Shown here in pieces: positions 25,712-33,935 of a stretch of DNA of 64,000 nucleotides. A model generated the notes under the pieces. That model was not told the origin of the DNA. It did no database searches and saw only the letters and a program-made list of their open reading frames with translations. Each line of letters starts with the position of its first letter. The first letter of the stretch is position 1. A program made the position numbers and the translations under genes. Origin of the DNA: QUBU01 sp014337915 (GTDB lineage Bacteria; Pseudomonadota; Gammaproteobacteria; Steroidobacterales; GCA-2729495); contig SZOW01000014.1 in NCBI GenBank assembly GCA_030263395.1, positions 1 through 64,000 of the forward strand. Reading direction: 5' to 3'.

Positions 25712-28309
25712 ATGAGCCAGGCCATCGCCGCCACCTCATCCCCGGGTTCCAGCCTGCGCGTGAAAATCGCCGGCATGGACTGCGGCAGCTGCGCCATGAC
25801 CATCGAGAACAGCATGCGCCAGCTGCCGGGCGTGACCGCGGTATCGGTGAGCTTCACCACCGAATCCATGGAACTGCAGGGTGCGGCGACTCTGGAACAG
25901 GTCGAGCAACGCCTGCGGGAACTCGGCTACCGCCTGCAGGGCGACACGCCGCAGGCGCAGGTACCGCAGACGGAGGCGCCACGTGGTGCAGCGGGGTTCC
26001 TGCGTTTTCTCTGGTCGCAGCGCACGCTGCGGATGGCGCTGGTGGTCGCTGGCCTGGTGTTTGCCGGCATTCCGCTGCTGGCCCAGGCCCCGTCCCTGCT
26101 CGGCTTCGCGGCCCTGGACCTGCTGTTCGCCTGCGCCGTCGTCGTCACTGGCGTGCCGGTGTTCCTCAAGGGACTGCGGGCGCTGCTGTTCGCGCGGCAC
26201 ATGACCATCGACCTGCTGATGGCGGTGGCGGCGATCGGTGCACTGGGCATCGGCGAGACCGGCGAGGCCGTGACCGTCATCCTTCTCTATACGCTCGGCG
26301 AAGCACTGGAGGCCTACAGCGCCGAACGCGCCCGCAGCTCGCTGCGCAGCCTGATGTCCCTGCAGCCCCAGGAGGCCACCGTGCTCCGCGAACACCGCGG
26401 CGGCCATGGGCAGGAGGAGCATCACGATCATCACGGTCATGCAGGCCATGACGAGGAGCACGTACACGCCGGCTGCGATCACGACCACGGGCACGGGCAT
26501 GAGCCTGAGCATGAGCACGATCACGAACACGGCGGCCATGCCCACGCCGCCCATGCGCATGGTCACGCGGAACACCAGCACGAAAGGCACGAGCATTCCG
26601 GCTGTGGCCATGAGCACCATAACGATCATGGGCACGGGCACGACCATGACCATGACCATGACCATGACCACGATCATGCCCACGGTGATGCGCATGATCA
26701 TGGGCCGGCACCGGCTGCAGCAACGGCCCACGACCACTCCGCCGACGACGTCCACTATCACCAGGTCGTGGTGCCGGTCGCCGAGGTCCAGGTCGGCGAG
26801 ACGGTTCTGGTGCGACCCGGCCAGCGCATTCCGGTCGATGGCGTGATCATCCGCGGCACTTCTTCGGTCAACCAGGCCGCTGTGACCGGCGAAAGCATGC
26901 CCGTGCCCCGGGCCGCGGGCGATGAGGTGATGGCCGGCACCGTCAACGGCGAGGGTGCGCTCGAGATCCGCGTCAGCCGCGCGGCAGGTGATGCCACCAT
27001 CGCGCGTATCGCCCGGCTGGTGGAACAGGCCCAGGCGCAGCGCAGCCCGGCCGAGCGCTTCATCGACCGCTTCGCGCGCTACTACACGCCGGCGGTGGTG
27101 CTGCTCGCCGCGCTGGTGGTGGCCATTCCGGTGATGCTGCTCGGCCAGCCGCTGCTCGACGGCGCCGATGGCAGCCACGGCTGGCTATACCGCGGCCTCG
27201 CGCTGCTGATCATCGCCTGCCCCTGCGCGCTGGTGATCAGCATTCCCGTCACTGTGGTGAGCAGCCTGACCCGGCTCGCCAACCTCGGGGTGCTGGTGAA
27301 GGGCGGCGCCCAGCTCGACCGGCTCGCCGACGTGCGCGCCGTGGCTTTCGACAAGACCGGCACGCTGACTTACGGCCGTCCGCAGGTCACCGCCGTGCGC
27401 GGCGGTGACTGCGATCACCACGAGGACAGCGCGAACGACTGCGAACGCTGCGAGGACGTCGTCGCCCTGGCCGCCAGCGTCGAGCGTGCCTCCGAGCACC
27501 CGGTCGCGCATGCCATCATGGCGGCAGCGTCCTCCCGCCAGATCCAGCACCGCTACCAGGCCTCCGCCGTCATGGCCCACGCCGGCCGCGGCATCAGCGG
27601 CGAGCTGGGCAATGGCATGAAGGTTGCGGTCGGCAGCGATGCGCTGTTCACGACGCCAGGCGCCATCGAGGCACCGTTGTCGCAGCGTGCCGCCGGCGCG
27701 CGCGACGCCGGCCAGACGGTGATGTTCGTGGCGCGCGACGATGCGGTGGTGGGCTTCATCGGCGTGCAGGACGAGGTCCGCGACGCCAGCCGCGTCGCAC
27801 TCGCCGAACTGCAGGCCGCGAACCCGCCGGTCGCAGCCGCCATGCTCACCGGCGACAACCCGCAAGCCGCCGCCCGTGTCGCCGAGCGCGTCGGCAACAT
27901 CGCCGAGGTGCGCGCCGGCCTGCTCCCCGAGGACAAGCTGCGCGCCATCGAGGAGCTGCACCAGCGCTACGGCGTGGTCGCCATGGTCGGCGACGGCATC
28001 AACGACGCCCCGGCGCTCGCCCGCGCCGACATCGGCATCGCCATGGGCGCCGGCACCGCCCAGGCGATGGAAACCGCCGACGTGGTGCTGATGCAGGACG
28101 ACCTGTCGCATGTGCCGATGGCCCTGCGCATCGCGCGCCGGTCACGCACGCTGGTAAAGCAGAACATCGCCCTCAGCCTCGGGCTCAAGCTCGTCGTGCT
28201 GTTGCTGGCGGTGCCCGGCATCACCACGCTGTGGATGGCCGTGCTCGCCGACGTCGGCGCCACCATGCTGGTGACGCTCAACGGCATGCGCGCCCTGCGC
28301 GCAAGATGA
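25712..28309 (+). CDS. Heavy-metal-translocating P1B-type ATPase with large His-rich internal loop
   Basis: An 865-residue efflux pump for soft or divalent metals (Zn/Cd/Pb class most likely). The ATG at 25712 is 11 nt after AGGA. N-terminal HMA domain with GMDCGSC near residue 22; membrane helices from about 110. A roughly 120-residue insert (about 229-349) holds about 45 His, between the second helix pair and the actuator domain. Then VTGESMPV (about 391), the metal-binding CPC (IIACPCALV, about 500), phosphorylation site DKTGTLT (about 546), SEHPVAHAI and GDGINDAPALA. In this family His-rich stretches normally sit at the N-terminus. A short CATGAC tandem run (26644-26680) encodes part of the loop. 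A MerR-type promoter lies upstream. Confidence 0.93.
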   Translation: MSQAIAATSSPGSSLRVKIAGMDCGSCAMTIENSMRQLPGVTAVSVSFTTESMELQGAATLEQVEQRLRELGYRLQGDTPQAQVPQTEAPRGAAGFLRFLWSQRTLRMALVVAGLVFAGIPLLAQAPSLLGFAALDLLFACAVVVTGVPVFLKGLRALLFARHMTIDLLMAVAAIGALGIGETGEAVTVILLYTLGEALEAYSAERARSSLRSLMSLQPQEATVLREHRGGHGQEEHHDHHGHAGHDEEHVHAGCDHDHGHGHEPEHEHDHEHGGHAHAAHAHGHAEHQHERHEHSGCGHEHHNDHGHGHDHDHDHDHDHDHAHGDAHDHGPAPAAATAHDHSADDVHYHQVVVPVAEVQVGETVLVRPGQRIPVDGVIIRGTSSVNQAAVTGESMPVPRAAGDEVMAGTVNGEGALEIRVSRAAGDATIARIARLVEQAQAQRSPAERFIDRFARYYTPAVVLLAALVVAIPVMLLGQPLLDGADGSHGWLYRGLALLIIACPCALVISIPVTVVSSLTRLANLGVLVKGGAQLDRLADVRAVAFDKTGTLTYGRPQVTAVRGGDCDHHEDSANDCERCEDVVALAASVERASEHPVAHAIMAAASSRQIQHRYQASAVMAHAGRGISGELGNGMKVAVGSDALFTTPGAIEAPLSQRAAGARDAGQTVMFVARDDAVVGFIGVQDEVRDASRVALAELQAANPPVAAAMLTGDNPQAAARVAERVGNIAEVRAGLLPEDKLRAIEELHQRYGVVAMVGDGINDAPALARADIGIAMGAGTAQAMETADVVLMQDDLSHVPMALRIARRSRTLVKQNIALSLGLKLVVLLLAVPGITTLWMAVLADVGATMLVTLNGMRALRAR

Positions 28310-28405
28310 CGGTGCCGGTGTTACGGTTACGGAAAGTCCGGGCCGCCTGACGCTGTACTTTCAGCGGGTAACCAACTTTCCGTAACCGTAACACCGGCAC
28401 CGTCA
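28307..28405. repeat. REP-like inverted repeat, 31-bp arms, word GGTGCCGGTGTTACGG
   Basis: Two perfect 31-bp arms, 28307-28337 and 28375-28405, separated by 37 bases. The left arm begins with the TGA stop of the ATPase gene, and the right arm ends at the base before the ATG of the GH17 gene. It could fold into a long hairpin and act as a terminator or 5' leader structure. A further direct copy follows at 28411, and another lies at 25604. Confidence 0.88.
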
Positions 28406-30067
28406 ATGACCCGTAACCGTAACACCGGCACCGTTACACCGGTTTTTCTTGCGCTGGCGCTGGGGGCTGCGGCGATACTGATGTTCTGGCGCTGGCTCGG
28501 TGCCCCGGTGGTGCTACCTGGAGTACCGGGCGGCCGCCTGGACTGCCTGTCCTACACGCCCTTCGAGCCCGGCTCGCGCACCACCCGCACGCCGGGCTGG
28601 GTGTCGCCGGCGCGTATCGACGCCGACCTGCGCCAGCTGCAGTCATACACGAACTGCCTGCGGGTCTACACGCCCATCGGCACCACGCCAGACGTCATCC
28701 GGGCGGCGGAGAAACTCGGCATGCAGGTGCTGCTGGGTGCCTGGATCGGCTCGAACCTGGAGCAGAACGAGCGCGAGGTCGCCGCCGCCCTGCAACTGGC
28801 GCGCGCGCATCCCGCGACCATCAGCGCCATCGTCGTCGGCAACGAGGTGCTGCTGCGCCGGGAAATGAGCCCCGGAAAACTTGCGGAACTGATCCGCGAG
28901 GTGCGCGCCGCGAGCCCGGTGCCGGTGGGCTACGCCGACGTGGCGCATTTCATCGACGAGGCACCGGAGGTGGCCAGGGCCGCCGATCTGCTGCTGATCC
29001 ATATCCTGCCGTACTGGGACGAGCCGCAGCCGCCGTCGGCCGCTGCCTCGGTTGCGCAGGTATTCCTGGTCCATGACCGCTTCGTCGCGCACTGGCCCGG
29101 CCGCGAGGTGATGATCGGCGAGACCGGCTGGCCATCGGCTGGCCGCCAGCGCGGCCCGGGCCGCCCGACACTGCTCAACGAAGCGCGGTTCCTGCGCGGC
29201 TTCGCCGCCGAAGCAGCCGCCCGCGGCATCCGCTACAACCTCATCGAGGCCATCGACCAGCCCTGGAAGCGTGCGGCCGAGGGCACCGTCGGCGGCTACT
29301 GGGGCCTGCTCGACGAGTATCGCCAGCCCAAGTTCGCACTGCAGGGCCCGGTCTCCAACCACCCGCGGTGGCGTGGCGAAGCCGCCGCGACCGGCCTGCT
29401 GTTCGCGCTGCTGCTCGCCTCGGGCCTGCCTGTCCGGCCGCGCGCGGCGGGCTGGCTGGCCTGGACCACCGTATCGCTGGCCGGCGCCTTCGCGCTCGTG
29501 TTCCAGTGGGAAGCAGCGCAGGTCACCGCACGCAGCGTCAGCGGCTGGATCGGCGCCGGGCTGGCGGCCGCGGCAACACTCGCTGCCGTCGGCTCGCTGC
29601 GCGGGATGCTGTCGTCCGATGCCCAGCCTCCCGCGCCGGCCGCCAGCCTCGCGACGGTAACCGCGGCGCTCGCCCGCCCGCTGGCGCTGCTGCGTGATCC
29701 TTCGCTGCGCCTCGGCGCCTTCGCCGGCCTGGTGATGCTGGCAGCTGCATGGATCACGATCATGCTCGCCGTCGAACCGCGCCATACCGACATCCCCATC
29801 GCCGCCTTCGCCCTGCCCGCGCTGGCACTGGCGATCCGCCTGGCCGGGCACGCCGGCAACGACCAGCGGGAAGCCGCATGGCTGGCCGTGATGCTGCTGA
29901 GCTGCGGGCTCTGGCAACTGGAGCCCACGAACCCCGAGTCGCTCGCCTGGTTCGCGGTCTGCCTGCTGCTGGCGCTGCCCTGGGGCGGCGCGCTGTGCCA
30001 GGAAGTGGCGCGACTCGGCCACGGTGCACCGGTGCCTTGCGGCGCCGGCGCGAACACTAGGCGCTGA
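28406..30067 (+). CDS. GH17-like beta-1,3-glucanase/transglycosylase with C-terminal membrane domain
   Basis: A 553-residue protein. The ATG at 28406 has no Shine-Dalgarno and lies directly after the repeat, whose extra copy supplies the first codons; no better start precedes the membrane anchor (VFLALALGAAAILMFWRWLG). Residues 35-320 form a GH17 TIM barrel: LRVYTPIGTTPDVIRAAEKLG, VVGNEVLLRREM with the acid/base Glu, and EVMIGETGWPSAG with the nucleophile Glu. About seven membrane helices follow. This pairing of GH17 with a membrane domain is known in proteobacterial enzymes linked to cyclic or branched beta-glucan synthesis, so a transferase role is as likely as hydrolysis. Its stop overlaps the end of the next gene on the other strand by 11 bp. 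Confidence 0.82.
   Translation: MTRNRNTGTVTPVFLALALGAAAILMFWRWLGAPVVLPGVPGGRLDCLSYTPFEPGSRTTRTPGWVSPARIDADLRQLQSYTNCLRVYTPIGTTPDVIRAAEKLGMQVLLGAWIGSNLEQNEREVAAALQLARAHPATISAIVVGNEVLLRREMSPGKLAELIREVRAASPVPVGYADVAHFIDEAPEVARAADLLLIHILPYWDEPQPPSAAASVAQVFLVHDRFVAHWPGREVMIGETGWPSAGRQRGPGRPTLLNEARFLRGFAAEAAARGIRYNLIEAIDQPWKRAAEGTVGGYWGLLDEYRQPKFALQGPVSNHPRWRGEAAATGLLFALLLASGLPVRPRAAGWLAWTTVSLAGAFALVFQWEAAQVTARSVSGWIGAGLAAAATLAAVGSLRGMLSSDAQPPAPAASLATVTAALARPLALLRDPSLRLGAFAGLVMLAAAWITIMLAVEPRHTDIPIAAFALPALALAIRLAGHAGNDQREAAWLAVMLLSCGLWQLEPTNPESLAWFAVCLLLALPWGGALCQEVARLGHGAPVPCGAGANTRR
28411..28434 (+). repeat. Third copy of the repeat arm, inside the GH17 start
   Basis: These 24 bases are identical to 28380-28403 and in the same orientation. 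They encode residues 2-10 or so of the GH17 protein (TRNRNTGTVT). Confidence 0.88.
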
Positions 30068-30464
30068 ACTCGCGCGGGTCCGGCGGCTCCTCCCCGATCC
30101 GCGGCAGGCGCAGCAGCGCCGCCAGCACGGCCGGGACCGACCAGGCGGGGTCGTAGAGGTACAGGCCGGCGCCACCGACGAAGAGCGCGGCGGCCGCGAA
30201 TCCCGCGGCGGTACGGCGCCGCGTAAACCAGGCCAGCACCGCGAGCGCCAAACCCGCCTGGCCGTAGTGGGGCGGGAACGTCAGCACGATCAGCGCATCA
30301 CGGACCGCGCACAACGCCGGCGGGGCCGCCGCTTCGCACAGCGTGTGCAGCGACTGCGGCTCGATCACCATGAACCTCGCGGCCCACCCGAGATAGCTGC
30401 CCGCCGCCAGCAGCAGCAGCCCGAACAGCGGGGCGAAGGGTTGCAGGCGCGGCGCGCGGCTCAT
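30057..30464 (-). CDS. Small membrane protein of unknown function
   Basis: About 135 residues from the ATG at 30464, with four hydrophobic segments (FAPLFGLLLLAAGSYLGWA, DALIVLTFPPHYGQAGLALAV, AAGFAAAALFVGGAGLYLY, SVPAVLAALLRL). Two Cys (TLCEAAAPPALCAV) lie on a likely periplasmic loop. That loosely recalls DsbB-type proteins, but no CxxC is present, so I do not make that call. An alternative ATG at 30521 would place the start across the hairpin at 30468-30514. No Shine-Dalgarno is visible for either start. Confidence 0.6.
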   Translation of the reverse strand: MSRAPRLQPFAPLFGLLLLAAGSYLGWAARFMVIEPQSLHTLCEAAAPPALCAVRDALIVLTFPPHYGQAGLALAVLAWFTRRRTAAGFAAAALFVGGAGLYLYDPAWSVPAVLAALLRLPRIGEEPPDPREFSA

Positions 30465-30467
30465 GGC

Positions 30468-30514
30468 GGCATTGTAGTGCCGGCGGCGTTCCGCGCCGCG
30501 GGCACTACAATGCC
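30468..30514. repeat. 14-bp perfect inverted repeat between divergent genes
   Basis: GGCATTGTAGTGCC at 30468-30481 and its exact complement at 30501-30514, with a 19-base GC-rich loop that can itself pair. It lies between the divergent starts at 30464 and 30545, so it falls in the leader of the leftward gene. It could be an operator or an RNA leader hairpin. Confidence 0.8.
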
Positions 30515-30544
30515 TGACCATCGAGCTGCCGCGGAAAACCGAAC

Positions 30545-30946
30545 ATGGAAAGCACACGTCTCTGGTTCGCCCGCCTGGTCATGGCCTACGCGCTGCTGAT
30601 CTTCAGCTTTGGCAGCTGGCTCTACATCGCCGAGCCACTGGAACACATCGCGCACTTCGGCATCGGCGCTTCCGGCGCCCCGGAGTCCGTCAACTTCCTG
30701 CGCGCCGGGCCGGGTGCGCTGTTCCTGTCGATGGCGCTGTTCGCCGCCGGCGGCCTGCTGCGGCCTGCATGGCTGCGCCAGTGCCTGCTGGTGCTGGTGA
30801 TCATCAATGCCTGCGTGGTCGCGGTGCGCCTGCTCGGCATCGGCCTCGAGGGCATCACGCCGGTCCAGCTCTCGGAGCTGCGCAACGAGGGGCTCTCCTG
30901 GCTGCTGTTCCTCGGTGCCCTGCTGGCCTGCCCGTCCGCCCGCTGA
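30545..30946 (+). CDS. Small DUF4345-like membrane protein
   Basis: A 133-residue inner-membrane protein with four hydrophobic helices (LVMAYALLIFSFGSWLYIA, PGALFLSMALFAAGGLL, QCLLVLVIINACVVAVRLLGI, GLSWLLFLGALLA). The length, the Gly-rich second loop (FGIGASGAPESVNFLRAGPG) and the AVRLLGIGLEG segment resemble DUF4345 family proteins, whose function is not known. It starts at the ATG at 30545, just after the inverted repeat, and precedes the GST gene by 63 bp. Confidence 0.65.
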   Translation: MESTRLWFARLVMAYALLIFSFGSWLYIAEPLEHIAHFGIGASGAPESVNFLRAGPGALFLSMALFAAGGLLRPAWLRQCLLVLVIINACVVAVRLLGIGLEGITPVQLSELRNEGLSWLLFLGALLACPSAR

Positions 30947-31009
30947 GGCCAGGCCTTGAAACATGCAGCGCCAGCCCCCATCTGAGCTGCAGTCGGAAAG
31001 GAGAACAAT

Positions 31010-31615
31010 ATGAAGCTCTACTACAGCCCCGGCGCCTGCTCGCTGGCCTCGCACATTGCCCTGCTCGAGGCCGGCCTGCCCTTCGAAGCGGTCAGGGTCG
31101 GCCGCGACAAGAAGACGGCCGACGGCAACGACTTCAACGTCATCAACCCCAAGGGCTACGTGCCCGCCCTGGCATTGGACGACGGCCAGCTGCTCACCGA
31201 GGGCACGGCGGTGCTGCAATACATCGCCGACCGCAATCCGGCCTCGGGCCTGGCACCGCCCGCCGGTGACCTGCAGCGCTACCGGCTGCTGGAATGGCTG
31301 GGCTACATCAACTCCGAGATCCACAAGAACTTCTCGCCGTTCTTCAATCCGGCCGCCACGGCGCAGATGAAGGACATGGCGAAGGCGAACCTGCAGCGGC
31401 GCCTGGCCTACGCCGAGCAGGCGCTGGGCGACAAGCCCTTCCTCCTCGGCGAGCGCTTCACGGTCGCCGATGCCTATCTGTTCACCATCCTCGGCTGGGG
31501 CCCGGCCGCCGGTGTCGACATTGGCCAGTGGCCGGGACTCAAGGCGCTGCACGCTCGCGTCGGTGCGCGGCCGAAGGTCCAGGCGGCGATGAAGGCCGAG
31601 GGACTGGCGAAGTAA
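31010..31615 (+). CDS. gst: Glutathione S-transferase (beta-class-like)
   Basis: A 201-residue cytosolic enzyme; AAAGGAGAAC lies 5-6 nt before the ATG at 31010. The thioredoxin-fold half starts MKLYYSPGACSLASHIALLE. The Cys and Ser of this motif are the glutathione-contacting residues in bacterial beta-class GSTs. NPKGYVPALALDDGQLLTEG includes the cis-Pro glutathione-binding loop and TEG/TAVLQYIAD. The all-helical half ends with GERFTVADAYLFTILGW. It conjugates glutathione to electrophiles or acts as a peroxidase; the substrate is unknown. Confidence 0.9.
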   Translation: MKLYYSPGACSLASHIALLEAGLPFEAVRVGRDKKTADGNDFNVINPKGYVPALALDDGQLLTEGTAVLQYIADRNPASGLAPPAGDLQRYRLLEWLGYINSEIHKNFSPFFNPAATAQMKDMAKANLQRRLAYAEQALGDKPFLLGERFTVADAYLFTILGWGPAAGVDIGQWPGLKALHARVGARPKVQAAMKAEGLAK

Positions 31616-31628
31616 CTCTGGAACATCC

Positions 31629-31656
31629 GGCCGGCCAGGCAAGCGCCTGGCCGGCC
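31629..31656. terminator. Strong hairpin between convergent GST and PEP-CTERM genes
   Basis: Perfect 12-bp stem GGCCGGCCAGGC / GCCTGGCCGGCC with the 4-base loop AAGC, placed between the stop of the GST gene (31615) and the leftward stop at 31673. There is no clear U-tract, so it may be a Rho-dependent pause or a transcript-end stabiliser. Confidence 0.55.
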
Positions 31657-31672
31657 CGCGATCAGGTCGGGA

Positions 31673-32395
31673 TCAGGCGACTGGCTGCGCGTCGCCGCGC
31701 CGGCGCCTCGCCCAGCGCATCAGGACTGCACCGGCAGGCAGCAGCCAGATGGCGCCCGGTGCGGGTACGGCCGTCTGGATCGCACCGACGGCATCGATAT
31801 CGGCACCCTGCGGGCTGGTCTCCGGATCACCCGTGACGACATCGGTGATGCGCACGTAGGTGAAGAGATCCGTGGTACCGAAGCCCAGCCGGTCGATGTC
31901 GAACCCGTAGGTGAAGACACCGATGCTGCCACCGGCTCCACCGGTGATGCTGCCGACGTTGAACCAGGTGTTGCCATCGCTGCTGATGTCCAGCGTCGTG
32001 GCCTCGGACACGCCGACCTCCACCAGGTACAGATCGTCGAAACCGTCGCCGGTGCCGGTCACGCTGCCCGATGCGCTGCTGCCGGACAACAGGTTGTCCG
32101 TGAACCGCAGCACCAGCACGCCGGCATCACCCAGCGAGGTGAACTTGCAGTTCGTCGTGCTGGGTGCGCTGAAACAGGCCAGGCCGTTGGTCGTGTTCAC
32201 GTCTGGCACGCCCAGCGCATTGTTGGCATCGAGGAATGCCGCGGCTGGACCCGCGCCGGGCGTGAAGCTCACCACCTGGTCAGCAAATGAAGCCGCACCC
32301 TGCGGGAAGTCGACGCCGTTGTAGATCGCCGCTGGCGCTGGCGCGACGGCCAGCAGGGGGGACAGGAACGCAAATACGCGAGCGAGGTTTTTCAT
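31673..32395 (-). CDS. Secreted PEP-CTERM (VPAP/VPLPA-type) protein
   Basis: A 240-residue protein with a signal peptide (VFAFLSPLLAVAPAPAA). The mature region is Gly/Ser/Asp-rich and beta-like (GVLVLRFTDNLLSGSSASG, FDDLYLVEVGVSEATTLDIS), a pattern common among PEP-CTERM surface proteins. The C-terminus is VPAPGAIW, the hydrophobic LLPAGAVLM and the basic RWARRRR: a complete exosortase sorting tail. The product is expected to be cleaved and anchored or released during exopolysaccharide assembly. It stands alone on its strand, with AAGGAGAAT about 6 nt before the ATG at 32395. Confidence 0.82.
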   Translation of the reverse strand: MKNLARVFAFLSPLLAVAPAPAAIYNGVDFPQGAASFADQVVSFTPGAGPAAAFLDANNALGVPDVNTTNGLACFSAPSTTNCKFTSLGDAGVLVLRFTDNLLSGSSASGSVTGTGDGFDDLYLVEVGVSEATTLDISSDGNTWFNVGSITGGAGGSIGVFTYGFDIDRLGFGTTDLFTYVRITDVVTGDPETSPQGADIDAVGAIQTAVPAPGAIWLLPAGAVLMRWARRRRGDAQPVA

Positions 32396-32513
32396 CGTTA
32401 TTCTCCTTCGCGATCGCGATTTGAGTATACGCCCGGCGTTCCGGCCGGCAATGCCCCCGTCGGCCCGGCGGCAGGGGCGCCCGGCGCTATTGCGCTGCAG
32501 CGCCGCTGGCCGC

Positions 32514-33878
32514 CTACAGTGTCTGCTTATATAGCTTCCCGTCCTTCATGATCAGCCTGACGTTTTTCGCCGGGTCCTCCAGCAGCCGCACGTCCGCCAG
32601 CGGATCGCCCTCCACCACCAGCAGGTCGGCGTAGGCCCCCTCCCGGATGACGCCCAGCGGCCCTTCCTGGTACGGATTGCGCGGCCCGGTCAGCGCCAGC
32701 AGCTTCGCGTTGATGCTGGTCGCCTGCTTCAGGATCTCCAGCGAAGTGAACCAGCGCAGCCGGTAACCGAATTCGCTGGGACCGGCCTCGTAGGCGCGCA
32801 TCGAGCCGAAGGCATCGGTGCCGAAGGCCACCGGGATACCGAGCTTCTTCGCATTGCCCATCAGGTTGTCGACACCGGCGATCACCTGCGCGCCCTTGCG
32901 GCCACGCTCGGTGTCGGCGGCCCGCGCGGCATAGCGGCGCGCGGCGCCGAAGGACTGCGAGGAGAGGTAGGCGCCCTCGGCCTTGATGCGCTTCAGCGTC
33001 GCCTCGGAGATCAGGTGCCCGTGCTCGATGACCTTGACGCCGGCATCGAGCGCGCGGTTGACCGCGGCGTCGGTGTAGGCATGCACCGCCACGTAGGTGC
33101 CCCAGTCGGCGGCCGACTCCACCGCCGCGCGCATTTCCTCGAGGCTGAACTGCGTGGTGTCGATGGGATCGTACTGCGAGGAGATGCCGCCGCCCGCCAT
33201 CATCTTGATGGCCGTCGCGCCCTGGCGCAGCGACTCGCGCACCGCGCGACGCACCTCGGCCGGACCATCGGCGAGTAGCGCATAGCGGTGCTCGAAGGCA
33301 TCGGGCACGCCGCCGCCATTCGGATGGCGCTCGGTCAGGTCGCGGAAATCCCCATGGCCGCTGGTCTGCGAAATGAAGGCCGCCGAGGTGTACACCCGCG
33401 GCCCCTCGGCGATGCCCTCGGCGATCGCCCGCGCCAGTCCCTGCGAGGGGCCGCCGAGGTCACGCACCGTGGTCCAGCCATGCATCAGCACGATGCGCGC
33501 GGCCTGCAGCGATAGTGCATCGACGTAGCCCGGGTCCTCGCGGAACGGCCGGTCCATGGGCAGTGCCAGGTGGGTGTGCGCATCGATGATGCCCGGCATC
33601 AGCAGGCGGCCGCCGCCGTCGATGACGGTGGCCCCGGCCGGCGCCTCGATCGCGGCGGCGATGCGGCGGATCAGGTGCCCCTCGACCAGCACGCTCTGCC
33701 CGGGCGTGGCGCGATCGGCGACACCGTCCCAGACGCTGACATTGCGGATCAGCACTGCCGGCGGCGGCGCCTCCGCGGCGGGCGGTGCGCCGCCCGGGCG
33801 CCCCTGAGCGCCGGCCACGGCACTGGCCAGCAGGGCCGCGAGGCCCGCGGCGACGACGGTCAACGATGATCTGCACAT
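32514..33878 (-). CDS. Secreted amidohydrolase (imidazolonepropionase/prolidase-like)
   Basis: About 454 residues. Two ATGs lie in frame, 33884 and 33878. The GGAGG upstream is 3 nt from the first and about 8 nt from the second, so 33878 is preferred. The signal peptide is LTVVAAGLAALLASAVAGA. The metal-dependent amidohydrolase fold is clear: PGIIDAHTHLALP (metal His pair), KMMAGGGISSQYDP (carbamylated Lys region), VAVHAYTDAAV, VIEHGHLIS and FGTDAFGSM (final Asp). Close relatives cleave Xaa-Pro dipeptides or imide-type bonds; this one is exported. Substrate not determinable from sequence. Confidence 0.85.
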   Translation of the reverse strand: MCRSSLTVVAAGLAALLASAVAGAQGRPGGAPPAAEAPPPAVLIRNVSVWDGVADRATPGQSVLVEGHLIRRIAAAIEAPAGATVIDGGGRLLMPGIIDAHTHLALPMDRPFREDPGYVDALSLQAARIVLMHGWTTVRDLGGPSQGLARAIAEGIAEGPRVYTSAAFISQTSGHGDFRDLTERHPNGGGVPDAFEHRYALLADGPAEVRRAVRESLRQGATAIKMMAGGGISSQYDPIDTTQFSLEEMRAAVESAADWGTYVAVHAYTDAAVNRALDAGVKVIEHGHLISEATLKRIKAEGAYLSSQSFGAARRYAARAADTERGRKGAQVIAGVDNLMGNAKKLGIPVAFGTDAFGSMRAYEAGPSEFGYRLRWFTSLEILKQATSINAKLLALTGPRNPYQEGPLGVIREGAYADLLVVEGDPLADVRLLEDPAKNVRLIMKDGKLYKQTL

Positions 33879-33935
33879 GGCCATGTCCTCCAGGATTTCC
33901 GCGCAGTGTACGGGTAGCCGGTGGCTGGCGCCCGG

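Noticed and set aside
26644..26680. CATGAC tandem run resembling a minisatellite or CRISPR-like array
   Set aside because: It is in frame within the ATPase His-rich loop, has a 6-base unit and no spacers.
30057..30464. DsbB-type disulfide oxidoreductase
   Set aside because: Four hydrophobic segments and two Cys are present, but there is no CxxC and the Cys spacing is wrong.
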